Origin: Bugula neritina
Lineage: Eukaryota; Bryozoa; Gymnolaemata; Cheilostomatida; Bugulidae
Direction of reading: 5' to 3'
Assembly (NCBI GenBank): GCA_964035545.1
Contig: OZ037768.1
Coordinates: forward strand, 6,377,241-6,441,240
DNA length: 64,000 nucleotides
Made by a program: the position numbers and the translations under genes. The notes under the pieces are model-generated. The model did no database searches. It was given only the letters and a program-made list of their open reading frames with translations, and had not been told where the DNA came from. Shown here in pieces: positions 48,501 to 58,494 of the stretch. Numbering within the stretch: position 1 is the first letter of the stretch; every line of letters begins with the position of its first letter.

Positions 48501-51500
48501 TCGTTTGATCGCGGACTCGTCCCGTCAGCTCAATTATACCATAGAAGGGAAGGCACGACCCATCAGCTAGGGTGCCGTATTCCCCTTCGTATGCTTCCAT
48601 CTCGCCCCTGACCCTAGCACTGAGGGTGTCGAAGAGTTGGCGGCTTAAGAGGTTTGTGGTACAGCCCGAATCAATGAGAAAAGTAACAGCTTTGCCTTCC
48701 AGTTTACCGGGCAAGAAATAGCTGTTCCCATGGGGCTGCACCTGAACTCTCCCTTCAGGCCTTACTCTCGCAGGGAGTACCTCCCTCGCTTTGGGTTGCG
48801 AAGGAGGTCTCTTGGGGCGGTGATAGGTAGGCCTCGGGGGTGCCGAGGCTAGATTCTCAGCTACCTTTGTGTGCTCCCATCCAGATTCTTGGACTTGTAG
48901 CCCTGTGAATCTGTTGTGAAGGGGCATAGAAAAGGCAGCCGCGGGGCGAAGCCCCTTGCTGGTCCGTCGTGGCTGTTGCCACTGTTGGTTGCCAGTACGC
49001 GGTACCCGTCTGGGTGACCTGCGTTTCTTCTTCCCTAGAGGTTTCATCGTCGGCCCGCGGAAGGTGGGAACATCTGCGGGCCGCGGTAGTTTAACCCCTG
49101 ATTTAGGAAGGGACAATATCGGCGGAAATGTCCTTGATTTCCGCACTCCCAGCAAAAACTGACTGTTTCTCCCTGTGGCGGCGCCGATGGCCGCATGGGC
49201 TCAGGGGCGGTACTCACTGGGTTTTGTGGTGTCAGTGTTGCTATCAGCTTGGCTAGCATGTCCGTCATTTGAGTGACTTTTGATGCCGTCGCCAACTGGG
49301 ACACGGCAGCCGCGGCGGGGGTTTCCTCCCCTTGTCCCGCGGCCGTGTCTGCGCGGTCTATCTCCACTTGGCGGGAGCTTCCGCGACTTTTATGCATTTG
49401 ATTAGCTAGGAGGTAAGCTTCCCCCTCAGTCAGAGCATCTTCAACGGTGGTGACTCCCCTAGCTAGAAACTGGTGGTGGAGACCCAGATCGTCGACAGAT
49501 GCTATGAAAGCGTCGAGGGTGTACCTCTCGCGGTTGACTGGGGGCAAGTCGCTGTACGCGATCTGTGCCAGCTTCATGACCGCGGCGGCATGCTCTCGCA
49601 GCGGGGTGCGGGGATCACGCCGCAACCTCTGCAATCGGGCCCTGGCATCTGTAGCAGAGAGGCCAAAGCGGGCCCGCAGAGAAGCAAAGATATTATCAAT
49701 GTCTACGCCCAGCCCATAGGGCTTGGCTTTGTCCATCAATGCCATTCTAAGCTTCAGCAGGGCCACCCTAGGGGGCCACTGAGCGACGTCCATTACGTCG
49801 CTAAACTCTTGGATAAATTGTTCCACCTCCTCTTCACCCGTGAAGGTGGGTGCCTTTAACCTGTAGCGGTCTTCAGCTAGTTCTCGCGGAACCCTTCGCT
49901 CTTCTACTACATGGTTAACAGGCATTGTCTCTACAGCATTGTCTCTACGCTCACCTTCGATTGCCGGTGGTTGAGTTCCAGCATTTTCAGTCTCCATCTT
50001 GGATGCACGATCCCACTGCTGCCACCACTGTTATAATTTTCAGATTTAGGGTTGATGTGCTATCCAGAGAGTCTATTTATCTACTATAGAACTGCACCAG
50101 GATAAGTCGAGTGAACGAGTATATTTTATACACAACTATACATTACAAAAACACGATACATTATTTCTAAACAAGTTACACATCTAATCTATTTCACACT
50201 CTAGCTTCGACTGAGTTAGCAGCGGGAAACTACAATTGCTGCTAACTATCAACTACGCTAATTGGTTATCCATTGTTCCGGGTCAATTGCGCGACCCTAC
50301 ATGTTGTGCTGCTGGTAGTTCCACGAACCACCACACTATTTACAAAACTATTTTTTCGAAATCTCTATTTATTTTTAATAGCAATATCTCAGAAGTTGAA
50401 TGTTATGAAGAGCAATTATTAAACTGACTTGACAGAGTTTCTCATTCGCACACAATGTATGTTATGTGCTGCAGATAACAGAAAAGGTCTTCCGGACACT
50501 AAAAGGGACCAAAACCTTATAGATGAGGAAAGAGTTCCAGTTGAGCACAACTCCGAAGAAACATCATTTTCTACCAAAACTAGTGATCATAGCATAGAGC
50601 CCAAAACACAATCTGACAATGACAACAAAATTGTAGATAGTTTTGTAACTAACTTAGAGACTGTAGAAGAAAATAACAGAGATTCTGCTGGGAATACATC
50701 AGAATATTCAGAGGCACTCAAACATGTAAAATCAAACAAACAATTATCACCAGATGACAAGAGTGTTGATGATTTAGGTATGGATTATCTTGCTTATTTG
50801 TAACTTTATGATCTTGTGACTTCCTTGTCCATAATATCAATTTAAGGGCATCATGTGCAAATTTAATCTAGCCATTTAAATTTTGGCTTCAGAGCATGTT
50901 TAAAGTAGATGTAAGGGTAGGTGTTAAATTTAAAACATAATGAAATGCTGATGGGTTGTTTGAGTAAAAATATGAAGTTAATTCCTGGACATTTTAATAT
51001 TTAGCTATTAAATCAAATTTTCACACTGCAGCTATGACCCAGTATTACTTGATAAAAGCAAAATATAACTTTAGTTGTTGGTTATACGACCGACATTCTG
51101 ACAAGTACTCTCTTAATTTCCAGTGTAAAATGTGTCAGCCTTTTTATCTCTGTATTTTTATTTTCAATTCTTTGCAGAAGGTACAACAGAAGAAAAGAAT
51201 GAAAACTCAGAAGTTGATATTCAAGTTAGTTATAGTAATAATCCTCCTGTTTTCAAATCTTGTAATAAAATAAATATTAAACCATTGATTACTTCAAAAA
51301 CTGCTTTTAAAAAATTGTCCTGCTCATTTGTAGATGAAAAATCCAACTAGTTTAGAAAATGCGGAAGATAATATTGAATTAGACTACGACATAGACTTAG
51401 CCCAAGATCTTACTAGTGCTGATCTGGTACAAGGGGACAGTAGTCTGGGTGCCTCATCTGCTCTTGAAGATCAACAAAAAGAAAGTGACCAGCTTTCAGA

Positions 51501-54500
51501 CACTGGTGAAGTTGGTATTCAGTCTGCTGGTCAAAAAGTGACAGTTTCAGCTAAGACTGTTGCTACTAAAGGAAAGAAAAAGGCAAAGAAACCTTCAAAA
51601 GATGTAGGTCAAGTGGATTTTCAGTATTTTGTTTTCAAAAAATAGTTCATAATGCCGTGCAAAAATTTGGCATTGATGAGTATAAATTATATCACATGCA
51701 TGCAACGTGCTGTACCTTTAGCTTTATTTCCTAATTATTTGATCCATTTAGCAGCCATGACTGCAAAGTAAGCGCTTGTTTATGTATGCATGTCTACACT
51801 TACCTAGCCATGCACTTTTCATTAGTTTTTCATAGGTTAATAGACAGAACACAACTTTGGGTCGTGATTATTTTGGTTATTGAGAAAGTTTCACTGTGTG
51901 TGATACTATTAGCCTTATATAATATGGTTTTATTTTAATTAAAAAAGAGTTGTTTGATTTACAGTAGTGTTCATAATAATTATCAAGTTGTCTTGTACAC
52001 TGCATCACATCTCTATATGTATATATGAGCAGGTGGATAGTGGTGAAGATGGGGAAGTGCTATCAGACTCTGACGGGGAGATCAGCTCTACTGACGAGGA
52101 GGAAGGAGCCATCAAGGTCAGTTTTATAGTATAGAAATGTTTTACTAATGGTTACTATATTACACCACGCCGTTTTTATTTACTATCAAAATAATTTCAT
52201 TTCAATATTTTGATAATTGAATTTCAATATAATTTAAATCAAGATGGTATTTAAGTTTTATGTTTAGTGAATGAAGACTAGTAATTAAAACTTTCAAGTT
52301 ACATTTTTTCATAGCCAGTGAATTGTTCATTCACCAAGTGGACTTATTTGTAAATTAAACTAAACAGCACAATTAACTACATATTCTGTCATCACAATTT
52401 TACTTGTCACTGCGGTTCGCAGTCTTCTTGTAAAACTTTTTGGAATTATGCTTTGTTTTTATCAAAGTCATTCATGCTTTTACTTACTTAGTCATTTATA
52501 TTAAATGGAATTTGGCTGTAATGTGTTCTAAGATGGCAAAAACTTTATAATCAATCGTATAAGATTTTAGTAAAAACCTGATCTTGTTTTAATTAGAGAG
52601 GTTAATTAGCTATTTCATAATATTGGAAAACTGATGAAAATATTTGGATATTTCTGCTAAAAATTTCTCCAATTTTTATACGAACACAAATTATAACAAA
52701 TCTCCATACTTCTAACCTTCTTCCATACACATACCATTAAAGAACACTGTATAGAACTTAGCATATATGATGGTATGTATTTGTTTGCTTATTCGCATTT
52801 GTGTGTAAATTCAGGATGAAGCTGAGGAAGGAGAAATTCAAGATGGAAGAAACTTCAATTCAAGGAGTCAGCTGTGTCGGTTCTTTGCCCGAGGTTTGTG
52901 TACCTGGGGGTATAGCTGTCGGTTTCTTCATCCGGGTATCAATGACAAAGGTAAGTTCGTCACGTGTCTTTGAGACTAGGAGTTTAGATACTTTTTTTCT
53001 CTACTTAGCACCACCTCGAATCGTTTTATCATGTGCAAAGTTACTGAAAACTTACGAATGACCACCTCTAAGAATTAATATAATACATTTATTATATAAT
53101 ACTATGTATGACTCATCAGCTATGAGTAAGGTGCAGGGGTTACCCAGTCAGAAGTGCTCGCCCAGGCCTTAATAATATGAAACTTTGGTGTTCGGACACA
53201 ATTGCTCTTATGTCTAATTTAAAGTACTCAATGTTGAGCTATTTGTAAATAGTTTGTGTCATCAACTATGGGATTTGTCTTCCCTTGTAGTTATTGCTTT
53301 TGCTGAAATATTTAACATATAGCTCACGTTACATGTTTAGGTAACTACCAGCTGATAGAGCGACCTGGTATGAGACCACCACCTGGGATATACCGTCCTC
53401 CTGCAGAGTCTGACAAACAGGAAGAGGAAGTTGAGCCACAACCCGAGGAGGAAGACCCGCCAGTACCCGTAGAGCCACCTAAACCAGAAACACCCTGGGA
53501 GAGGGGTCTGCGGCAAGCCAAAGAGGTAAGTTTATTGTTGTACACAGAACCTTATGTTTAATAGAGTGAATCTGTAAAACATTTTGATGTATGTGTTGCA
53601 TGCTAATACTCGGGTGTATTGTTCTAACAAGCATGAATTATTTTTATTTTGTTTGATGAAAATAAATGGCAAAAATAATTAGCACAAATTTGTTGAACCA
53701 ATCATATAAATATTCCAATATATTTGCTGTTTTACACCCAGGCTCTTAAAAGGGCGAGTCGGAAAAAAGAACTGGAATTAGATATTGAAGACAAAAAGTT
53801 AAACATGACCTTGGATGCTAGGGTCAGGGATGGCGATCAGTTTAGAGATGACCCTTATTACGATAATCTCGACTAGTAAGTCTTTCGATTAGTAAGTCTT
53901 GAAATGGTATAAGCAGGACAGAAAGGAGGTGATGAAAATTCTTAATTTAAATGTGTATCCTTGCTGGTTTCATGTTGATTTGTTTTTGCTATAAATATTT
54001 GTCATTTGTTTGCTGTCTTAGTGATGAACTGGACCCAATACAAGCCACCACATTTGAAGAGTACAGTAAGGAGGATAATTGGGAGCAAGCTGGTTTTGAG
54101 GAGTCATTTGACGTAGAGTGGACGCAGGCAAACTACAGCTTACCACATGTATGTACTTTCAAAAATTCAGGTGTATGCTGAGAAAACTTCTACCTTTAAG
54201 AAGTGTATTATTTTGAAAATGGCTATGGTTTTCAAATTTGAATTCACCAATACCTATCATGTAGTTTCATCATTAGGGTATAAAGATCAGCTGCATTTTG
54301 TCCTGCGAAATAATTCTACTTTGAAGTTTGTTCATTTTTCAATTAGTTTTTATGCAAATCTTAATTATTATTTGGTGCAGATGCATGTGCCTCCACCTCC
54401 CAACCCAATGGAAATGCAGTGGAGAGAAGACAGAATGAGATCCGATGGCCGTAGAATGTACGACAGAGGTGGAAGCAGGTCACGGCATCGAAGCCCTCCA

Positions 54501-57500
54501 AGGTATTCAGATAGCCCTGTTTGTTAGTTGTGGTGGGAATAAAAGTAAAGAATAAAAAGCAAAAATTTAAAAATAGTGAATTTTTTGGTTTTATTTGTTG
54601 ACACTTCATCAGTTTTATGCAAACATCGATATTTTAGATGTTTCTGGAATAAACAAAGTAGGCATCTCTTAAACTTTATTTGTGTTTTTTATATTATATA
54701 TGATCTAATACTCATATTATGTTTGTATATGTTAGTAGAAATAGCAGGAGAGATTATAGAGATAATCGCCCTGAAAGACGGGGTCTTAACAGACAAGCCT
54801 TTAGTTCTGATGGATGGGTAGATCCTTGGCAGAGAGTGAAACCAGAGGATAGAAGAAGGAACAGGAGACGGTCTAGGTAAGAACTTTATTCTACCAATAT
54901 GCCACACTCTAACAAAATATCTCCAATATATTATGTGCACTATTCATAACCTGTAAGGACATGACAGCTTCCAGTTCTATACAGCATACTTGATACTTAT
55001 TCTAGCGTCTAGCTTACAGTATCTGATAGTCTATCTTGTACAAGCAACAATTATTAGATTATCAATGGCCTAAGGGTTATTAAATTTTGTTTAGGATGGT
55101 ATCTTTGTATTGTGTTAATCAATCAACTTCTCATGTATTGTAGTTCTGGATCCTCATCCTTTTCCTCACTCAGTGATAGCAGTCGTCAATCTAGTGCATC
55201 TCCCTTTTCTTCCAGGTAAATTATGCGGTTCTACTTTCATGGCAGCGCCATATCGTTATTGCTGATTTGAATAAAGTTGGTATAGGGAAAGCTATTTTGA
55301 AAGCATGTATGTGAGCTTTGCTTTCTGCAGTTAGTGAAATCTAATAGACTTTCACTGTATATTTCAGTCTACATATTTTTTTCATTTGGTTATATTTGTG
55401 TTGCAGATCTCGAAGTCGTACGAGAACCCCAACTCCATTAAGAAATATTGCTAAACCTAAGAATTTTGTAACGCAAGGCAATTCTAGACCTGGTGATAAA
55501 AGAAGCAGGGATCAAACTCAACCTGACGGTGCCCAGGATAACAGACCTGTGAGAAGAGGTCCGGAATGGCCTTCTGGTAAATCTGACTTTTGACTTTTAT
55601 GTGGAAAATTGTTATTCTAATTTAAAAAAACTTGTGTATGTAGTGTACTACTGTGTGTACTGTGTAGCGTGTTACTGTGTAACGCACTATCTACCGTGTG
55701 GTTGCTTTGCACTTATCAATGTAAAAATGGGCATTGCGAATGAAGCTTTTGCTAATCTCATTCATTTTTTAATAATTGTTTGAAATACTCTCTGGTTTCA
55801 ACAGTTGTCTGTCAATGCTGTAAATGTATAGCTGGTTCTTGTGCCTAAATATATAACGGGCATTTGAAACAAATGGCAATGTGTTTGAATTAATTTTATA
55901 TCAATGTTAATGATGATGGATTATTTACTGTGTTCCTTTACTTTTTACTTTTTAAATCGTATTTGTGTTGGATTGTTTATCAACTTTGATGATAGCATAA
56001 TTCTAATGTAATTTGCTATAAAATGTTGAGCTTGAAATATGCTCAACATTTTGGATAAATTAAACAGGATAAAGACACAGGTGAATCTTGTAGGACAAAT
56101 TTCTAACGGAGAGAGACCTCCTCTCTTAGGTAACCGAAATAGACAGACTGATCCTGTTGATAAGAGTAGTAGAGATAAACAGGCAGGAGTGTCTGGTAAC
56201 ATACCAGATGCCAGATTGTCTCGCAGAGATGTGCCACATCCTTCTAGAAAAAATAAGAATAAGTTTAAAAGGAACAGTTCATCTGGCAGGTGGGACTATC
56301 TTACTGTATCCCCCACTATTTCACTATTCCAACAGTTTTACTGGTGTCGGTGTATTTGTAAAACACTATGTTTGATGAAGTAAAATTTAGATATATCACT
56401 AATCCTGGTAACAATGGCTGTTCTTCTAGTAGGTGTCGGAGATACTGACATTAAATTCAGTTTTCCAGCACATGGTTTCATATAATATTTAGAAGGTGAC
56501 CAAACAAGCCCTTATTCTCATTTTAGCAGCTCGTCAAGTAGTAGTAGCAGCTCCAGTTCCAGCAGATCAAACTCTAGCAGTAGCTCAGGCTCCAGTGACT
56601 CCAGTTCCTCTTCTGGATCTTCTTCTGACAGCAGCAGCAGTGATTCTAGTGGCAGCGAGAGCGATCAAATCTATTCCGGCATGAGTAAACCTAAAAGTAT
56701 GTGCGCTCTAGTCAGTCAACTGAACCTAGATGTTAATTTACTAAATTTACATACATTTTATTCGGAAATACATAACTTAATCTACTAAAGCTGATTTATG
56801 TTATATTTATTTTCTCAATGCTGCCACAGTTTTTGTTTTTCTAAAATTCTTTGGTGTTGTGGTGAGCTCTTGCTAAGTTTGTTTCTGATAAACTTGTGCA
56901 TAAAATATTGACTATTCCTTTTTAAGAAGAAAAGCGAAAACAGAAGAAGCGTTCAGACACAGCTCCTCGGCCAGTCAAACCTCCCACGTCTGCTTCAACA
57001 AAGTTGTCAGCAGTTACTAAAAAGTTAAATACTCCGGAGAGCTCAATGCGTGAAACCACCACTAGCACTAGTAAAGCAGGCATAAAGCTTACATTAGTAA
57101 ACAAGGTAACATAACATTTCCAGAGCTGCATGATTGTTACCTACAAGTCCTTATGAAAGGCGGTATTATCAACTTTTTAACCATATTGTAGACCAAAGTT
57201 CCGTCTAAAAAGAGAGTACTGGACTCTCCTCCACCTGAAGAGTTACCACCTTCTAAGAGAGCTAATCTACCAATGCCAGAGAAAGGTCAGTATGAAATGT
57301 CTCTTAGCCTGTTCAGTTTATCACTACGGTGGTTCATTCTATAACATTTTGAGAACAATTTTCACTGCTGATATCTTTACATTTTGTACAGTTGAAAGAC
57401 CCAAGACTGTAATAATCAAACCCGGCGCTGTGGCTGCTGCTAAGGCTAAAGCACAGCCACCCAAACCTGTGGCAGCACCAGTGGCCAAGGCTGTAACCAA

Positions 57501-57645
57501 ACCTTCATCGAAACCGGCAGCAAAACCCAGCAAGCCTTCAGCCACCACACTCGCCAAAAAGTCTCAACCCAACAGACGAGAAGAGCTTCTGAAACAGCTT
57601 AGAGCTGTGGAAGATGCAATTGCTAAAAAGCGATCAAAAACTTGA
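42574..57645 (+). CDS. ZC3H18: Zinc finger CCCH domain-containing protein 18 (18 coding exons, 942 aa)
   Basis: Nuclear RNA-processing adaptor linking the cap-binding complex to RNA decay machinery. Exons: 42574-42721, 50475-50777, 51178-51224, 51334-51603, 52033-52116, 52815-52950, 53341-53525, 53742-53875, 54022-54148, 54381-54502, 54739-54876, 55144-55215, 55407-55576, 56094-56289, 56527-56696, 56927-57105, 57192-57285, 57392-57645; 2829 nt in one frame. Residues 1-284 are acidic and disordered. The CCCH finger is C305-x7-C313-x5-C319-x3-H323 (LCRFFARGLCTWGYSCRFLH), followed by PGINDKGNYQLIERPG. Then come Pro-rich, ALKRASRKKELELD and PYYDNLDYDELDPIQ blocks, an RS/Ser-rich region (exons 10-15), and the conserved C-terminus RREELLKQLRAVEDAIAKKR. 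Length is close to human (953 aa). Intron 1 is about 7.7 kb because of an antisense Gypsy insertion. Exon 3 is only 47 nt. Confidence 0.93.
42829..43135 (-). repeat. 3' LTR of the Gypsy element (307 bp)
   Basis: Identical to 50029-50335 on line-by-line comparison. Flanked on the left by target duplication ctat. Confidence 0.95.
43136..43145 (-). other. Polypurine tract of the Gypsy element
   Basis: Minus strand gtgggggcgg directly abuts the 3' LTR. Confidence 0.7.
43425..44246 (-). CDS. Accessory ORF of the Gypsy element: zinc-finger / Arg-rich / coiled-coil protein (273 aa)
   Basis: Lies where env would be, between pol and the 3' LTR, but has no signal peptide or transmembrane segment. It shows a classical C2H2 finger, C-x2-C-x12-H-x3-H (CQICGEDCASHRSLKLHVNAH minus its last residue), then a second cluster C-x-C-x12-H-x4-C (starting CPCGYND). 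After that come an Arg/Ser-Pro-rich stretch (RRTRSPSPPLRRRRTPSPDP) and a C-terminal coiled-coil-like, very basic segment (VEERLLRLQEEF then MKRKLRTCQAKHRR). The composition suggests a nuclear nucleic-acid-binding protein. A pyrimidine tract plus CAG (minus strand cttttTCAG, ~44215-44224) just inside the ORF could be an acceptor for a spliced subgenomic RNA. I do not recognise the family. Confidence 0.75.
   Translation of the reverse strand: MYCTNTVETFSDYTRPATTRVRDRTLPAPYPEDYASGDRPEPLRRRWRWVSPQTEEEIETAWGSRGRTRCQICGEDCASHRSLKLHVNAHLLLTFCPCGYNDVYPYPVTRHRAAGCFPGENYVVDAKLYPEFLTYIRPLVKKAMLLAVLSSGFQRVLDNARQQSPLVSDRPPITYTPEETTYPEEGEISHTPAKRRTRSPSPPLRRRRTPSPDPVRLATVEERLLRLQEEFTQLAPDLLNTTTGLFQLKGSVCRMKRKLRTCQAKHRRAQQGL
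44526..45416 (-). pseudogene. Detached 3' end of Gypsy pol: integrase GPY/F tail and proline-rich extension
   Basis: Two open segments in one frame: 45416-45177 (integrase C-terminal domain, with KPKFVGPYVVVEAMPNHTYK) and 45164-44526 (LKPYWAS-type end followed by a Pro/Glu-rich tail with QRTRQPPAYLKDFV). They belong downstream of the pol ORF that ends at 45478. A one-base shift near 45490 and a stop at 45177-45179 separate the pieces. The tail motif is typical of Gypsy pol ends. As it stands this copy cannot make a full integrase. Confidence 0.8.
45478..49155 (-). CDS. Gypsy Pol: protease-RT-RNase H-integrase, truncated at its 3' end (open from ~49155)
   Basis: Conventional Ty3/Gypsy order. 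The aspartic protease motif LIDSGCTTNLLS is near residue 160 of the open frame. Reverse transcriptase carries KDGSWRFCVDYRKLN and the active-site YLDD near 594. RNase H starts at DTDASDQNVGA (~742). The integrase H2C2 domain is at ~1010-1045, with core motifs VAVDLVGPM (~1072), HSDQGAQF (~1134) and NGVVERNNR (~1170). The frame overlaps gag by at least 112 nt and has no need of its own ATG: it is reached by -1 frameshifting at 49089-49095. The ORF stops prematurely at 45478, just after the integrase core, because of a one-base frameshift. Confidence 0.9.
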   Translation of the reverse strand: MLGVRKSRTFPPILSLPKSGVKLPRPADVPTFRGPTMKPLGKKKRRSPRRVPRTGNQQWQQPRRTSKGLRPAAAFSMPLHNRFTGLQVQESGWEHTKVAENLASAPPRPTYHRPKRPPSQPKAREVLPARVRPEGRVQVQPHGNSYFLPGKLEGKAVTFLIDSGCTTNLLSRQLFDTLSARVRGEMEAYEGEYGTLADGSCLPFYGIIELTGRVRDQTIQETFIVSQLKEDAILGMPFLKRHGCHIDFSRSAMMMSGRELACVDKFGRPLVGGVQVVRNRTIPGRSRATIHCRVNSSRISGLGVVEGAHEKIQLASSLNQLTEQGEILVQCINPFTEPIKLPAGSMLGRFHSVQEGDVGPSLDDATEAPPQHPIQGRGAVPTHLRELYETASGGCASNRERQAMAKLLRDYGDVFSSGEHDVGLTGIVRHEIPLTAGTVPVRQPTRRLGPEKEKEVSRQVRDLLDRGLIEPAHSAWSSPVVLVRKKDGSWRFCVDYRKLNSVTIQDAYPLPRIDESLDALAGSKYFSTLDLLSGYWQVPLSPDAQEKAAFITRDGLWKWKVLPFGLTSAPATFQRLMEQVLSGLHWKTLLVYLDDVIVISPDFETHVSRLQEVFERLRGAGLKLKPSKCALLQPEVKYLGHVVGRNGVATDPEKVRAVEDWVTPQDLTGLRAFLGLVGYYRQYIPDFAGIAQPLNRLTAKGVTWQWTPIEQEAFDRLKGCLLTAPILAYPDPTLEYILDTDASDQNVGAVLSQVQEGREVVVAYYSKSLSPAERNYCTTRKELLAVIKSVKHFRPYLYGRKFRLRTDHASLIWLCRRAEPSSQVARWLEILAEFSYRIEHRPGKRHSNADGLSRRPDGGCKQCLNIERRDGGPPRCELETLAHHGAPFDWDQGQLRQGVDESPEDVQNLRANPVLAGNVRELKKLQEELPGVVADIYRAKREGRRPSEERIRQGCAEFRLYCQRWDSLRIGQDGLLTISLAASGRHPERKRVVCPTAICRELIWDTHKQSHAGVKRVISKLRLRWYWPQMERDVRLRVKQCEICQASKHSRPPGEAGRRRLYAGRPWQVVAVDLVGPMPLTPRGNNWILVLTDHFTRWADALAIPDASAPTVARALDQHVFCYFGLPEQIHSDQGAQFQSQLMSDLCHLWGVNQSRTTPYHPQGNGVVERNNRMLGDALRSLLLGRGQEEWDTVLPQVMRAYRSTPHTSTGETPNLLMLGRDSCP
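49044..49997 (-). CDS. Gag of the Gypsy element (317 aa)
   Basis: The N-terminal ~60 residues are variable, then a retrotransposon-gag-like domain begins near YRLKAPTFTGEEEVEQFIQEF. The C-terminal CCHC zinc knuckle is CWECGNQGHFRRYC. The knuckle lies just upstream of the slippery site. The stop at 49044 lies beyond the frameshift signal, so both Gag alone and Gag-Pol can be produced. Confidence 0.9.
   Translation of the reverse strand: METENAGTQPPAIEGERRDNAVETMPVNHVVEERRVPRELAEDRYRLKAPTFTGEEEVEQFIQEFSDVMDVAQWPPRVALLKLRMALMDKAKPYGLGVDIDNIFASLRARFGLSATDARARLQRLRRDPRTPLREHAAAVMKLAQIAYSDLPPVNRERYTLDAFIASVDDLGLHHQFLARGVTTVEDALTEGEAYLLANQMHKSRGSSRQVEIDRADTAAGQGEETPAAAAVSQLATASKVTQMTDMLAKLIATLTPQNPVSTAPEPMRPSAPPQGETVSFCWECGNQGHFRRYCPFLNQGLNYRGPQMFPPSAGRR
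49051..49095 (-). promoter_or_regulatory. -1 programmed ribosomal frameshift signal between gag and pol
   Basis: On the minus strand the heptamer G TTA AAC (49095-49089) is in register with the gag codons TTA AAC. A -1 slip gives GTT AAA and enters exactly the pol frame. After a 5-base spacer (taccg) comes a perfect 8-bp GC stem, cggcccgc (49083-49076) pairing with gcgggccg (49058-49051), around a 17-base loop. The heptamer GUUAAAC is the type known from equine arteritis virus. Confidence 0.8.
50010..50027 (-). other. Primer-binding site of the Gypsy element (tRNA-Leu-like)
   Basis: One base inside the 5' LTR, the minus strand reads TGGTGGCAGCAGTGGGAT. It is complementary to the 3' end of animal tRNA-Leu (ending ATCCCACCGCTGCCA plus CCA), with a single mismatch as recalled. 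Confidence 0.7.
50029..50335 (-). repeat. 5' LTR of the Gypsy element (307 bp)
   Basis: Identical to 42829-43135. Target duplication ctat follows at 50336-50339. Confidence 0.95.
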
Positions 57646-58494
57646 ATGTTTTCAACTCAAATTAGCATATTTAAAGGCTTTGGAAGTAATAAGTTAATGC
57701 TCTAAGTTTGAGTCTAAGTTCTAATGCTGTTCCACCAGATGATTTTTGTTGATTCTGGAACATTAAAATATTTAATCTATTGTAAATAGTATCAACTTCA
57801 CATTTTTAAATATTTCTTGTACAATTTTATGATCTGATTCTTTTTCCGAATTGTAATGATCGTAGAAAAAATGCGGTTTGTAAAACTATGGATTTCGTTT
57901 TACACTGTGCTACTTCAACATCTTTTTCTATAATTCTCTAATTGCTAAAACGTTGAATCTTGCATTTTGGAAAATAAAAATATAGTATAATGTTGAAGTC
58001 ACTAAAACCCCTGCAAGATATCATGGGATAAATAATTGCTTCAAGGTGCTGGAAAAGAAAATGCAATTACACTATAAAACAGAATAATTATATTTGCGAA
58101 GAATTCCATTCAATAGAACTAGTGATTTACATGAGTTTACATTGCTGAAGCTAGTTGAAGTATATATAATCAAGGCCAAACATTACTACTGGCAAGCACG
58201 ACTACAAATTATTCATCATAATCCTGACATCTATGAATGAAATATTATTTACAGTAATTAAATAAATACCAATATAAGCAATTTCCTTTAGACCAAATTT
58301 AAAACGTGGCTAATATATTCAAAACATTATAAAGAAATGGTATTACTAAATATTTTGGGGCTGGATAAAAAACAGTTAATTATATCTATAAGTGCAGCAT
58401 TATTACAGTGAGGCAAAAAAATGTAATGTTTATGATCATTATAATATATGTAAATCTCTCATTAGCAGCGAATCTTGCATGAATATTTATGATG
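57646..58494. other. Convergent 3' spacer ZC3H18 / UBE2H
   Basis: About 850 bases between stop codons, representing the two 3' UTRs. AATAAA occurs on the plus strand near 57972 as a candidate signal for ZC3H18. No ORF or RNA gene is supported. Confidence 0.6.

Larger units (their letters stand above)
42829..50335 (-). mobile_element. Full-length Ty3/Gypsy LTR retrotransposon with extra zinc-finger ORF
   Basis: 7507-bp element in intron 1 of ZC3H18, antisense to the host gene. LTRs are 307 bp, begin TG and end CA, and are identical by eye. The target duplication is ctat (42825-42828 and 50336-50339). On the minus strand the order is 5' LTR, tRNA-Leu-like primer site, gag, pol (PR-RT-RNase H-INT) in the -1 frame, a proline-rich pol tail, an accessory zinc-finger ORF, polypurine tract, 3' LTR. 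Its GC content is conspicuously higher than the surrounding introns. Pol has a frameshift near 45490 and an in-frame stop at 45177-45179, so this copy looks defective despite being very young. Confidence 0.95.

Noticed and set aside
52801-53061. 86-codon plus-strand ORF in another frame over the zinc-finger exon
   Set aside because: The true frame of exon 52815-52950 encodes the conserved CCCH finger of ZC3H18; this frame runs on into the intron.
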